A DNA stretch of 45,988 nucleotides. Source: Clavibacter michiganensis. Lineage in GTDB: Bacteria > Actinomycetota > Actinomycetes > Actinomycetales > Microbacteriaceae. This document shows positions 17,298-24,561 of this stretch, in pieces. Below the pieces are notes generated by a model, which saw only the letters and a program-made list of their open reading frames with translations, was not told where the DNA came from and searched no databases. A program made the position numbers and the translations under genes. The DNA is taken from NCBI RefSeq assembly GCF_002151125.1, contig NZ_MDJZ01000008.1:1-45988 (forward strand). Reading direction: 5' to 3'. Numbering within the stretch: position 1 is the stretch's first letter; each line of letters starts with the position of its first letter.

Positions 17298-19139
17298 TTG
17301 AAAATCAGACGCCTTGCAGCGGCTGGTGCCGTCATCGTCTCCGGTGCCCTCGTCCTCAGCGGTTGCTCTGCGCCCGCCCAGGAGTCCGAGGTCATCGCCG
17401 GCACTGAGATCACCGTGGCCTGGAACGACCCGTTCCTCGAGTACAACAACGCTTCGGCGACGGGCAACGCCACCGCCAACACGAACATCGTCTACCTGAC
17501 GAACCGGTCGTTCAACTACTACGACGACGTCCCGTCGCTGCAGAAGGACACCGACTTCGGCACGTACGAGAAGGTCTCCGACGACCCGCTCGTCGTGAAG
17601 TTCACGATCAACGAGGGCGTCAAGTGGAGCGACGGCACCCCCGTCGACGCCGCGGACATGCTCCTGAACTGGGCCGCGAACACGACGAACGTGAACACGG
17701 CCGCCGGCGACCAGGTCACCACGAACGAGGACGGCACGGTCTCCACCGGCGACGACCAGGTCTTCTTCAACTCGGGCGCCGTGCCGGACACCCGCCTCGG
17801 ACTGGTCACCCAGACCCCCGAGATCGGCGACGACGGCCGCAGCCTCACCTACACGTACGACCAGCCGTACGTGGACTGGGAGATCGCGACCGGCAACGGC
17901 GTCGGCGTCTCCGCCCACGGCACCACGCAGCTCGCGTTCCCCGACGAGGACCTCTCGCCCGAGGACGCGAAGGAGAAGCTCATCACGGCGATCCAGGACA
18001 AGGACGCCAGCGTCCTCGCCCCGGTCTCCAAGGTCTGGAACGACGGCTACCGCTACTCGGACATGCCGACGGAGCCGCAGAAGACCCTGAGCGACGGCGC
18101 GTACACGATCACCGACCTCAAGGCCGACCAGTACATCACCCTGACGGCGAACCCCGAGTACACCGGCGACCGCAAGCCGAAGTACGAGAAGATCACGGTC
18201 CGCTTCATCTCGGACCCGCAGGCGCAGATCCAGGCCCTCTCCAACGGCGAGGTCCAGATCGCGTCCGGCCAGCCCACGGCCGACCTCCTCCAGCAGGTCC
18301 AGGGACTCAGCGGCATCGAGTACAAGGGCCAGGCCGAGGGCACGTACGAGCACGTCGACCTGCAGGTCACCAACGGCGGCCCGTTCGACCCCGCGCAGTA
18401 CGGCGGCGACGCCGACAAGGCCAAGCTCGTCCGCCAGGCGTTCTTCAAGACGCTTCCGCGCGAGGAGATCCTCGACAAGCTGATCAAGCCCCTCCAGGAG
18501 GACGCCGAGCTCCGCAACTCGAACGTCTACGTGCCCGGCACGGAGAACTACGAGGCGTCGGTCGAGGCGAACGGCTACAAGGACCAGGCGGTCGACATCG
18601 AGGGCGCCAAGGCGCTCCTCGCGCAGGCCGGCGTCACGGGCACGATCGACGCCCGAGTCATCTACGGCCAGGGCAACACGCGCCGCCAGCAGGAGTTCGA
18701 GCTCATGCGCCAGTCGGCTCAGCAGGCGGGCTTCAACCTCATCGACGTGAACAGCGCGACGTGGGGTGCCGACCTCTCCAGCAAGCCCGACTCCTACGAC
18801 ATCGCCCTCTTCGGATGGCAGTCGGTGAGCCTGGGTGTCGGCGAGTCCGGCCCGAACTACCAGACCGGTGGCATCAACAACTACTACGGCTGGTCGAACC
18901 CCGAGGTCGACTCGCTGTTCAAGCAGCTGGACACGGAGACGGACGAGGACAAGCAGCGCGAGCTGGTCATCCAGGCCGAGACCATCATCCAGCAGCAGGG
19001 CTGGACGACGCCGATCTTCCAGTTCCCGGGCCTCACCGCCTGGAGCGACACCGTCACGGGCGTCAAGCCGGCGTTCCTGTCGCCGACCTACTTCTGGAAC
19101 TTCTGGGAGTGGGCCCCGGCGGACAGCGCCGCCGAGTAG
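17298..19139 (+). CDS. ABC transporter family-5 binding lipoprotein (peptide type)
   Basis: 613 residues from a TTG at 17298. The start is fixed by AGGAGGAACC directly upstream and by the signal peptide that begins there (KIRRLAAAGAVIVSGALVLS, lipobox LSGC, Cys23). The body is a family-5 solute-binding protein (DppA/OppA-like): VKFTINEGVKWSDGTPVDAA followed by DMLLNW, TPEIGDDGRSLTYTY, GAYTITDLKADQYITLTANP and KLVRQAFFKTLPREEILDKL. It is longer than DppA (about 500 residues). The upstream palindromes and a well-formed promoter suggest regulated, strong expression. It is followed by a terminator-like hairpin before the permease gene, which may keep its mRNA level above that of the membrane components. 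The ligand is unknown; a peptide or similar oligomer is likely. It is a paralogue of the protein at 24562-26415. Confidence 0.9.
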   Translation: MKIRRLAAAGAVIVSGALVLSGCSAPAQESEVIAGTEITVAWNDPFLEYNNASATGNATANTNIVYLTNRSFNYYDDVPSLQKDTDFGTYEKVSDDPLVVKFTINEGVKWSDGTPVDAADMLLNWAANTTNVNTAAGDQVTTNEDGTVSTGDDQVFFNSGAVPDTRLGLVTQTPEIGDDGRSLTYTYDQPYVDWEIATGNGVGVSAHGTTQLAFPDEDLSPEDAKEKLITAIQDKDASVLAPVSKVWNDGYRYSDMPTEPQKTLSDGAYTITDLKADQYITLTANPEYTGDRKPKYEKITVRFISDPQAQIQALSNGEVQIASGQPTADLLQQVQGLSGIEYKGQAEGTYEHVDLQVTNGGPFDPAQYGGDADKAKLVRQAFFKTLPREEILDKLIKPLQEDAELRNSNVYVPGTENYEASVEANGYKDQAVDIEGAKALLAQAGVTGTIDARVIYGQGNTRRQQEFELMRQSAQQAGFNLIDVNSATWGADLSSKPDSYDIALFGWQSVSLGVGESGPNYQTGGINNYYGWSNPEVDSLFKQLDTETDEDKQRELVIQAETIIQQQGWTTPIFQFPGLTAWSDTVTGVKPAFLSPTYFWNFWEWAPADSAAE

Positions 19140-19179
19140 CACGGAAGCAGTGAGCGCCGTCCCCTGAACGGGAGGGTGC

Positions 19180-19213
19180 GAGGGTGCCGAGGCCACCTGG
19201 CCTCGGCACCCTC
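19180..19213 (+). terminator. Strong hairpin between binding protein and permease genes
   Basis: GAGGGTGCCGAGGCC (19180-19194) pairs perfectly with GGCCTCGGCACCCTC (19199-19213) around ACCT. It sits 40 bases after the binding protein stop and inside the transporter cluster, so it may act as an attenuator or 3'-end stabiliser. A weak TATGCT hexamer at 19256-19261 could restart transcription for the permease genes. Confidence 0.8.
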
Positions 19214-19317
19214 TCCATGTCCGTTGCCGATTCGTGATCCGCGGATCCGGCCGCGTATGCTCTCGTCGGGCCGGGTCACGAGCCCTGGCCGAACACAGAA
19301 AGGGACGTCGTCGCCCT

Positions 19318-20844
19318 GTGCTTACCTTCGTCTTGAGACGTCTCGTCGCGTCGTTCTTCGTCCTCCTGGGCGCCAGCTTCATCATCTACAACCTGGCCGC
19401 CAACTCGGGTGATCCGCTGGGCGACCTGCGCGAGAACCCGTCGCCCAACCGCGACGCGCTCATCGCCGCCCGGACCGACCTCCTCGACCTCGACGTCCCG
19501 TCGCCGTTGCGCTACTTCCTCTGGCTGGGGGGCGTGTTCAAGGTCTTCATCGGCCAGATCGACCTCGGCAGGGCCATCGACGGCCGCGAGGTCAACGACC
19601 TCATCGCCAACGCCGCGGGCCAGACGATCCAGCTCGTGACGATCGCCACCATCATCGCCGTGCTCATCGGCGTCTCCATCGGCATGACGACCGCGCTCCG
19701 CCAGTACAGCGGCTACGACTACACGGTCACCTTCGCGTCGTTCCTCTTCTTCTCGCTGCCGATCTTCTTCGTCGCCGTGCTCCTCAAGCAGTACGTCGCC
19801 ATCGGCTTCAACGACTTCCTCGTGAACCCGTCGATCCCGCCGATCATGATCGTGGTGCTGTCGCTCGTGTCGGGCTTCGTCTGGATGAGCATCATCGGCG
19901 GCGACCCGAAGCCGCGCCTCATCGTGTTCGGCTCCGCGACGGTCATCACCGCGGTCGTGCTCGTCTACCTGGTCGCCACGGACTGGTTCTCGCGCCCCGG
20001 TCTCGGCATCGTGCTCATCGCCGCGCTCGGCGCGCTCGTCGCGGTGCTCATCACGTCGCTGTCGACGGGGCTGCGCAACCGCCGGGCGTTCTACTCGGCC
20101 CTCGCGATGGCGGCCCTCGGTGCCGCGCTCTGGTACCCGCTGCAGTACGTGCTGACGGTCTCCGCCCCCTGGTGGATCACCATCGTCCTCATCGTCGGGT
20201 TCATCGTGGTCGGCGTGGTCGTCGGCTACGTCGTCGGCCAGAACGACAAGCCCATCGTCGCCCGCGGCGCCGGCATCACCGGCGGCCTCGTCGCGATGCT
20301 GATCATCGTCGACCGCGTGATGCAGGTGTGGCCGGACTACGTGACCAACACCCGCGGCCGCCCCATCGCCACCGTCGGCGCCGTGACGCCCGGCCTCCAG
20401 GGCTCGGTGTGGCAGGGCATGCTCGACAGCTACACGCACCTCCTGCTGCCGACCATCGCGATCCTCCTCATCTCCGTCGCGAGCTACTCGCGCTACTCGC
20501 GGGCGAGCCTGCTCGAGGTGATGAACCAGGACTACGTGCGCACCGCGCGGGCCAAGGGCCTCACCGAGCGCACCGTGATCATGCGCCACGCGTTCCGCAA
20601 CGCCATGATCCCCGTCGCCACCGTCATCGCCTTCGACGTGGGAGGCCTGATCGGCGGCGCCGTGATCACGGAGACGATCTTCGCCTGGAAGGGCATGGGG
20701 TCCGTGTTCCAGGACGCCCTGACCAGGACCGACCTCAACCCGCTGATGGGATTCATCCTGATCACCAGCATCCTGACCGTCATCTTCAACATGCTGGCCG
20801 ACATCCTGTACTCGGTCCTCGATCCTCGAATCCGGGTGAGCTGA
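19318..20844 (+). CDS. Peptide-type ABC permease (DppB-like) with membrane insertion
   Basis: 508 residues from a GTG at 19318 (AAAGGGACG upstream). The first 175 residues (FVLRRLVASFFVLLGASFII, NAAGQTIQLVTIATIIAVLI, FLFFSLPIFFVAVLLKQY) and the last 146 (LLLPTIAILLISVASYSRYS, NQDYVRTARAKGLTERTVIM, GGAVITETIFAWKGMGSVF) make a normal DppB permease with its EAA-type coupling loop. Between them, about residues 176-362, lies an extra stretch of roughly 187 residues. It has about five or six hydrophobic segments and a conserved-looking GGDPKPRL loop, and standard 310-340-residue DppB proteins lack it. The frame is unbroken, so this is a built-in extension, not an error. It ends three bases before the second permease gene. 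Confidence 0.88.
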   Translation: MLTFVLRRLVASFFVLLGASFIIYNLAANSGDPLGDLRENPSPNRDALIAARTDLLDLDVPSPLRYFLWLGGVFKVFIGQIDLGRAIDGREVNDLIANAAGQTIQLVTIATIIAVLIGVSIGMTTALRQYSGYDYTVTFASFLFFSLPIFFVAVLLKQYVAIGFNDFLVNPSIPPIMIVVLSLVSGFVWMSIIGGDPKPRLIVFGSATVITAVVLVYLVATDWFSRPGLGIVLIAALGALVAVLITSLSTGLRNRRAFYSALAMAALGAALWYPLQYVLTVSAPWWITIVLIVGFIVVGVVVGYVVGQNDKPIVARGAGITGGLVAMLIIVDRVMQVWPDYVTNTRGRPIATVGAVTPGLQGSVWQGMLDSYTHLLLPTIAILLISVASYSRYSRASLLEVMNQDYVRTARAKGLTERTVIMRHAFRNAMIPVATVIAFDVGGLIGGAVITETIFAWKGMGSVFQDALTRTDLNPLMGFILITSILTVIFNMLADILYSVLDPRIRVS

Positions 20845-20847
20845 CAC

Positions 20848-22041
20848 ATGACCAATTCGCTGATGGGGAACCCCAACGACCCCCACAACGACCCGCACCT
20901 CCCCGAGGGCGGCGCGAACTCCGAGCTCTCGATCGAGCAGCGCGAGGTCGAGGGCCTCAGCCAGGGCACCGTGGTCCGCCGCCGGTTCCTCCGACACAAG
21001 GGCGCGATGACGGCGCTCGTGGTCCTCCTGCTGATGGTGATCCTCGTGTACTCGTCCGTGGGCATCCAGTTCTTCGGCCTCCGGATCCCCGGATGGTGGA
21101 TGTGGGGCTACGAGGACGCGTCGGCCATCGTCAACGGCGGCAACCCCACGTGGGTGCTGCCCTTCCAGTTCGGCGCGCACCCGTTCGGCCAGGACGAGAT
21201 CGGCCGCGACATCTTCGCCCGCGTCATGCGCGGCACGCAGCAGTCCATCGTCGTGATGGTGCTCTACGGCATCATCGCCGCGTTCATCGGCATCGTCGTG
21301 GGCGCCGTCGCGGGCTTCTTCCGCGGCCGCATCGACTCGCTGCTCATGCGCTTCACGGACCTCATCATCGTGATCCCCGTGATCGTCATCGCGGCCGTCC
21401 TCGGCCGCACCTTCGGCGGGCTCGGCGCGGTGGTCCTCGGCATCGTGCTCGGCCTCATCGGGTGGCCGTCGCTCGCCCGTCTCGTGCGCGGCGAGTTCCT
21501 GAGCCTGCGCGAGCGCGAGTTCGTCGACGCGGCGCGCGTCGCCGGCGCCTCGAACAGCCGCATCGTGTTCCGGCACATCCTGCCCAACGCCATCGGCGTG
21601 GTCATCGTCTCCACGACCCTGCTGATGAGCGCGGCCATCCTGCTCGAGGCGGCGCTGTCCTTCCTCGGGTTCGGCATCGTGAAGCCCGACGTCTCGCTCG
21701 GCCAGATCATCAACGAGTACCAGGGCGCCTTCGCGACCCGGCCGTGGCTGTTCTGGTTCCCGGGACTGTTCATCATCATCATCGCGCTGTCCATCAACTT
21801 CATCGGCGACGGCCTGCGCGACGCGTTCGACCCGCGCCAGCGCCGCATGCCGGGCGGACAGGGCCCGTACAAGCAGATGTTCGCGATGCTCACCGGGCGC
21901 GACCGCCGCGACCAGGGCCCGCAGGTCGGGTCCGGCGCCGAGGGCGTGCGCGTGCCGCCGCCCGTCGGGTCCGCGCGGCCGGACGCCCAGGCCGACGGTC
22001 CCGCCGACGGCCAGGCGCCCGACAGCACGGACGGCCGATGA
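20848..22041 (+). CDS. Peptide-type ABC permease (DppC-like)
   Basis: 397 residues. After a hydrophilic N-terminus of about 50 residues, GTVVRRRFLRHKGAMTALVV begins the typical DppC N-terminal helix. FGAHPFGQDEIGRDIFARVM and RGTQQSIVVMVLYGIIAAF are family hallmarks, and the coupling loop is REREFVDAARVAGASNSRIV. The end FIGDGLRDAFDPRQRRMPGG is standard, followed by an unusual Pro/Gly/Asp-rich tail of about 60 residues. It partners the DppB-like protein. The stop overlaps a short ATG-started reading frame (ATGA at 22038) that leads nowhere, and the next gene on this strand is 730 bases away across an antisense gene. Confidence 0.92.
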   Translation: MTNSLMGNPNDPHNDPHLPEGGANSELSIEQREVEGLSQGTVVRRRFLRHKGAMTALVVLLLMVILVYSSVGIQFFGLRIPGWWMWGYEDASAIVNGGNPTWVLPFQFGAHPFGQDEIGRDIFARVMRGTQQSIVVMVLYGIIAAFIGIVVGAVAGFFRGRIDSLLMRFTDLIIVIPVIVIAAVLGRTFGGLGAVVLGIVLGLIGWPSLARLVRGEFLSLREREFVDAARVAGASNSRIVFRHILPNAIGVVIVSTTLLMSAAILLEAALSFLGFGIVKPDVSLGQIINEYQGAFATRPWLFWFPGLFIIIIALSINFIGDGLRDAFDPRQRRMPGGQGPYKQMFAMLTGRDRRDQGPQVGSGAEGVRVPPPVGSARPDAQADGPADGQAPDSTDGR

Positions 22042-22094
22042 CGATCACCGACTCGCGCCGGCCGCTCAGCCGGGTGCGTCCGGTCGGTCGGGCG

Positions 22095-22700
22095 TCAGAG
22101 CAGGCCGGTCAGCACCGTGGCCGCGACGAGCACCGCGAGCACGGCGATCTCCGCCCAGTGCGTGCGGACGCGCCGGCCCTCCTCCTCGACCGGGCCGCCC
22201 AGGTGGCCCGCCTCGCGGAGGTCGGCCAGGCGCAGCCGGATCACCGTGGCCGCGTCGCCGGAGTCGGTGCGCGGGAGGTCGCCGCGTCGCGCGTCCTGCA
22301 TCATGGCGCTGAGGTACGGCTGGTTCCGCTCCTCCTTCGTCGTGATGTAGGCGTTCGAGTGGCGGCCGGGAGCCGGAGCGGCCCACGCCGTGACGCGCTC
22401 GTGCGCGGTCGTGATGTTCAGGGCCCACTTGGTGTCCACGTCGCGGATCGCGGGCCACGACATCTCGTGCGTGCGGAAGACGTTGCGGATCTCGACGCCC
22501 TCGGTCGCGATGCGCACCCGCGGGTGCCAGAAGACGAGCCACGACGCGTAGGCCAGCATGACCGGGCCCCACACGGCCGTCGGCAGGAGGTCGGCCCTCC
22601 CGCCGACCACGGTGCTGACGAGCACCAGGACCGCGATCGCCGACACGATCACGGTCAGCAGGCGTCCGAACGACGGGCGGATGACGACGGGCTGGTCCAT
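22095..22700 (-). CDS. PH-domain membrane protein, antisense within the ABC cluster
   Basis: 201 residues. Two N-terminal membrane segments (LLTVIVSAIAVLVLVSTVV; LLPTAVWGPVMLAYASWLVF) are followed by a small bacterial PH domain. Its core is FWHPRVRIATEGVEIRNVFR, then THEMSWPAIRDVDTKWAL, the b-PH pattern common in actinobacterial membrane proteins. A C-terminal membrane helix (IAVLAVLVAATVLTGLL) ends the chain. The ATG at 22700 has GACGAT exactly six bases upstream, suggesting a leaderless message of its own. It lies head-on between the permease and ATPase genes of the transporter, so its transcription would oppose theirs. The function is unknown. Confidence 0.8.
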   Translation of the reverse strand: MDQPVVIRPSFGRLLTVIVSAIAVLVLVSTVVGGRADLLPTAVWGPVMLAYASWLVFWHPRVRIATEGVEIRNVFRTHEMSWPAIRDVDTKWALNITTAHERVTAWAAPAPGRHSNAYITTKEERNQPYLSAMMQDARRGDLPRTDSGDAATVIRLRLADLREAGHLGGPVEEEGRRVRTHWAEIAVLAVLVAATVLTGLL

Positions 22701-22771
22701 GGCCTCATCGTCCCACGGCCCGCGGGGGCGCCCCTCGACACCACCACTCCCAGCAGCCAGGAGGCCGCAGC

Positions 22772-24463
22772 ATGAGCGCTCACGCGAACGGGGCGGACCC
22801 GATCGTCCCCATCCTCGAGGTCACCGGCCTCGGCGTCGACTTCTGGGTCGGCGACGAGTGGATCCCCGCGGCCGTCGACCTCGACTACACGGTCAACCCG
22901 GGCGAGGTGCTCGCGATCGTCGGCGAGTCCGGCTCCGGCAAGTCCGTCAGCTCCATGTCGCTGCTCGGCCTGCTGCCCAAGAACGGCCGGGTCCAGGGCA
23001 GCGCGAAGCTCAAGGGCGTCGAGATGGTCGGCGCCGACCAGGCGACCCTGCGGAAGGCGCGCGGCAACGACATCGCCGTGATCTTCCAGGAGCCCATGAC
23101 CGCGCTCAACCCCGTCTACACGGTGGGCTTCCAGATCGTGGAGGCCCTGCGGGTCCACAACTCGATCATCCCGTCGGTCGCCAAGGTGCGCGCGCTCGAG
23201 CTGCTGAAGCTCGTCGAGATGCCGGATCCGGAGAAGGCGTTCGACTCCTACCCGCACCAGCTCTCGGGCGGCCAGCGCCAGCGCGCGATGATCGCCCAGT
23301 CGCTCTCGTGCGACCCCGACATGCTCATCGCGGACGAGCCGACCACGGCGCTCGACGTGACGATCCAGGCGGAGATCCTCGACCTGCTGCGGAAGCTGCA
23401 CCAGCGCCTCAACAGCGCGATCGTCATCATCACGCACGACATGGGCGTGGTCGCCGACCTCGCGACCAACGTCATCGTGATGAAGAGCGGCCGCATCGTC
23501 GAGCGCGGATCGGTGCGCGAGATCTTCCAGTCGCCGAAGGACCCGTACACGAAGCAGCTGCTCGCGTCCGTGCCGCACCTCGGCACGGGGGAGGCCTCGC
23601 ACGTCGAGATCGCCGAGCGCACCACGGAGCCCGCCATCTCCCTCAAGGAGGTGGACATCGACTACCCGAAGCTCGGCCGCGTGCCGGCGTTCCGGGCCGT
23701 CACGGGCGCGTCGTTCGACATCCACCCCGGCGAGGTCGTCGGCGTCGTGGGCGAGTCGGGATCCGGCAAGACCACCATCGCGCGCGCCGCGGTCGGCCTG
23801 CTGCCCGTCGCGGGCGGCGAGCTCACCGTCGCCGGGCGCCGCATGACCGGCATCTCGGCCAAGGACCTCCGGGCCGTCCGCCGCGAGATCGGCATCGTGT
23901 TCCAGGATCCGGGCTCCTCGCTCAACCCGCGCTGGCCCATCGGCCAGAGCATCGGCGAGCCGCTCGAGCTCTCCGGGCAGTTCTCGAAGAAGCAGCAGAG
24001 CGACCGGGTCGAGGAGCTCCTCGAGCAGGTCGAGCTGCCCCGCAGCTTCCGCAACCGCTACCCGAACGAGCTCTCCGGCGGCCAGCGCCAGCGCGTCGGC
24101 ATCGCCCGCGCGCTCGCGCTCCGGCCCAAGGTGCTCGTCGCCGACGAGCCCACCTCGGCGCTCGACGTGTCGGTGCAGGCCCGCGTGCTCCAGCTGCTGC
24201 AGGAGATCCAGGAGGAGCTCCAGTTCGCGTGCCTCTTCGTGAGCCACGACCTCGCGGTGGTCGACCTCCTCGCCGACCGCATCGTCGTGATGAACCACGG
24301 CAAGATCGTGGAGCAGGGGCCGACCGAGACGATCCTCCGGAACCCGCAGCACCCGTACACGCAGAAGCTGATCGCCGCGGTGCCGCTGCCGGATCCCGAC
24401 CAGCAGCAGCAGCGCCGCCAGCTCCGCGAGGCGCTGCGCGACGAGCAGCCGCCCGCCGCCTGA
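22772..24463 (+). CDS. Fused double ATPase of the peptide ABC transporter (DppD-DppF type)
   Basis: 563 residues carrying two complete ABC domains. Domain 1 (about residues 8-260) has Walker A GESGSGKSVSSM, Q-loop IFQEPMTALNP, signature LSGGQRQRAMIAQSL and Walker B MLIADEPTTALD. Domain 2 (about 290-545) has GESGSGKTTIARA, VFQDPGSSLNPRWPI, LSGGQRQRVGIARAL and VLVADEPTSALDVS. Each ends with the oligopeptide-type C-terminal region (DPYTKQLLASVPH; HPYTQKLIAAVPLPDPD). The ATG follows AGGAGGCCGCAGC. It powers the DppB/DppC-like permeases upstream even though an antisense gene separates them. A nested hairpin follows the stop. Confidence 0.95.
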   Translation: MSAHANGADPIVPILEVTGLGVDFWVGDEWIPAAVDLDYTVNPGEVLAIVGESGSGKSVSSMSLLGLLPKNGRVQGSAKLKGVEMVGADQATLRKARGNDIAVIFQEPMTALNPVYTVGFQIVEALRVHNSIIPSVAKVRALELLKLVEMPDPEKAFDSYPHQLSGGQRQRAMIAQSLSCDPDMLIADEPTTALDVTIQAEILDLLRKLHQRLNSAIVIITHDMGVVADLATNVIVMKSGRIVERGSVREIFQSPKDPYTKQLLASVPHLGTGEASHVEIAERTTEPAISLKEVDIDYPKLGRVPAFRAVTGASFDIHPGEVVGVVGESGSGKTTIARAAVGLLPVAGGELTVAGRRMTGISAKDLRAVRREIGIVFQDPGSSLNPRWPIGQSIGEPLELSGQFSKKQQSDRVEELLEQVELPRSFRNRYPNELSGGQRQRVGIARALALRPKVLVADEPTSALDVSVQARVLQLLQEIQEELQFACLFVSHDLAVVDLLADRIVVMNHGKIVEQGPTETILRNPQHPYTQKLIAAVPLPDPDQQQQRRQLREALRDEQPPAA

Positions 24464-24481
24464 TCCGCACCCGCACGACCC

Positions 24482-24530
24482 GGCCCGCCGCCCGTCGCAC
24501 CCCCTCCAGGGGGCGCGCGGGCGGCGGGCC
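24482..24530 (+). terminator. Nested hairpin after the ATPase gene
   Basis: The outer stem GGCCCGCCGCCCG (24482-24494) pairs with CGGGCGGCGGGCC (24518-24530). Inside it CCCCCT pairs with AGGGGG (24500-24513). Together they form a stacked structure 18 bases after the stop. Confidence 0.8.
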
Positions 24531-24547
24531 TCGTCGTGGCGCTCGCG

Positions 24548-24553
24548 TAGGAT
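24548..24553 (+). promoter_or_regulatory. Candidate -10 (TAGGAT) of the second binding protein gene
   Basis: TAGGAT ends eight bases before the ATG at 24562, just after the terminator. The second binding protein therefore probably has its own near-leaderless promoter rather than read-through from the ATPase gene. Confidence 0.4.
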
Positions 24554-24561
24554 CGACGGCG

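Noticed and set aside
19276-21576. A 766-codon minus-strand open frame opposite the permease genes
   Set aside because: The translation is dominated by His, Asp, Glu and Arg, the mirror of hydrophobic permease codons, so it is not a gene.
22038-22775. A plus-strand gene starting at the ATGA after the DppC-like permease
   Set aside because: After about 15 codons the translation is simply the complement of the PH-domain gene with no recognisable motif. It is kept only as a possible scar in the findings.
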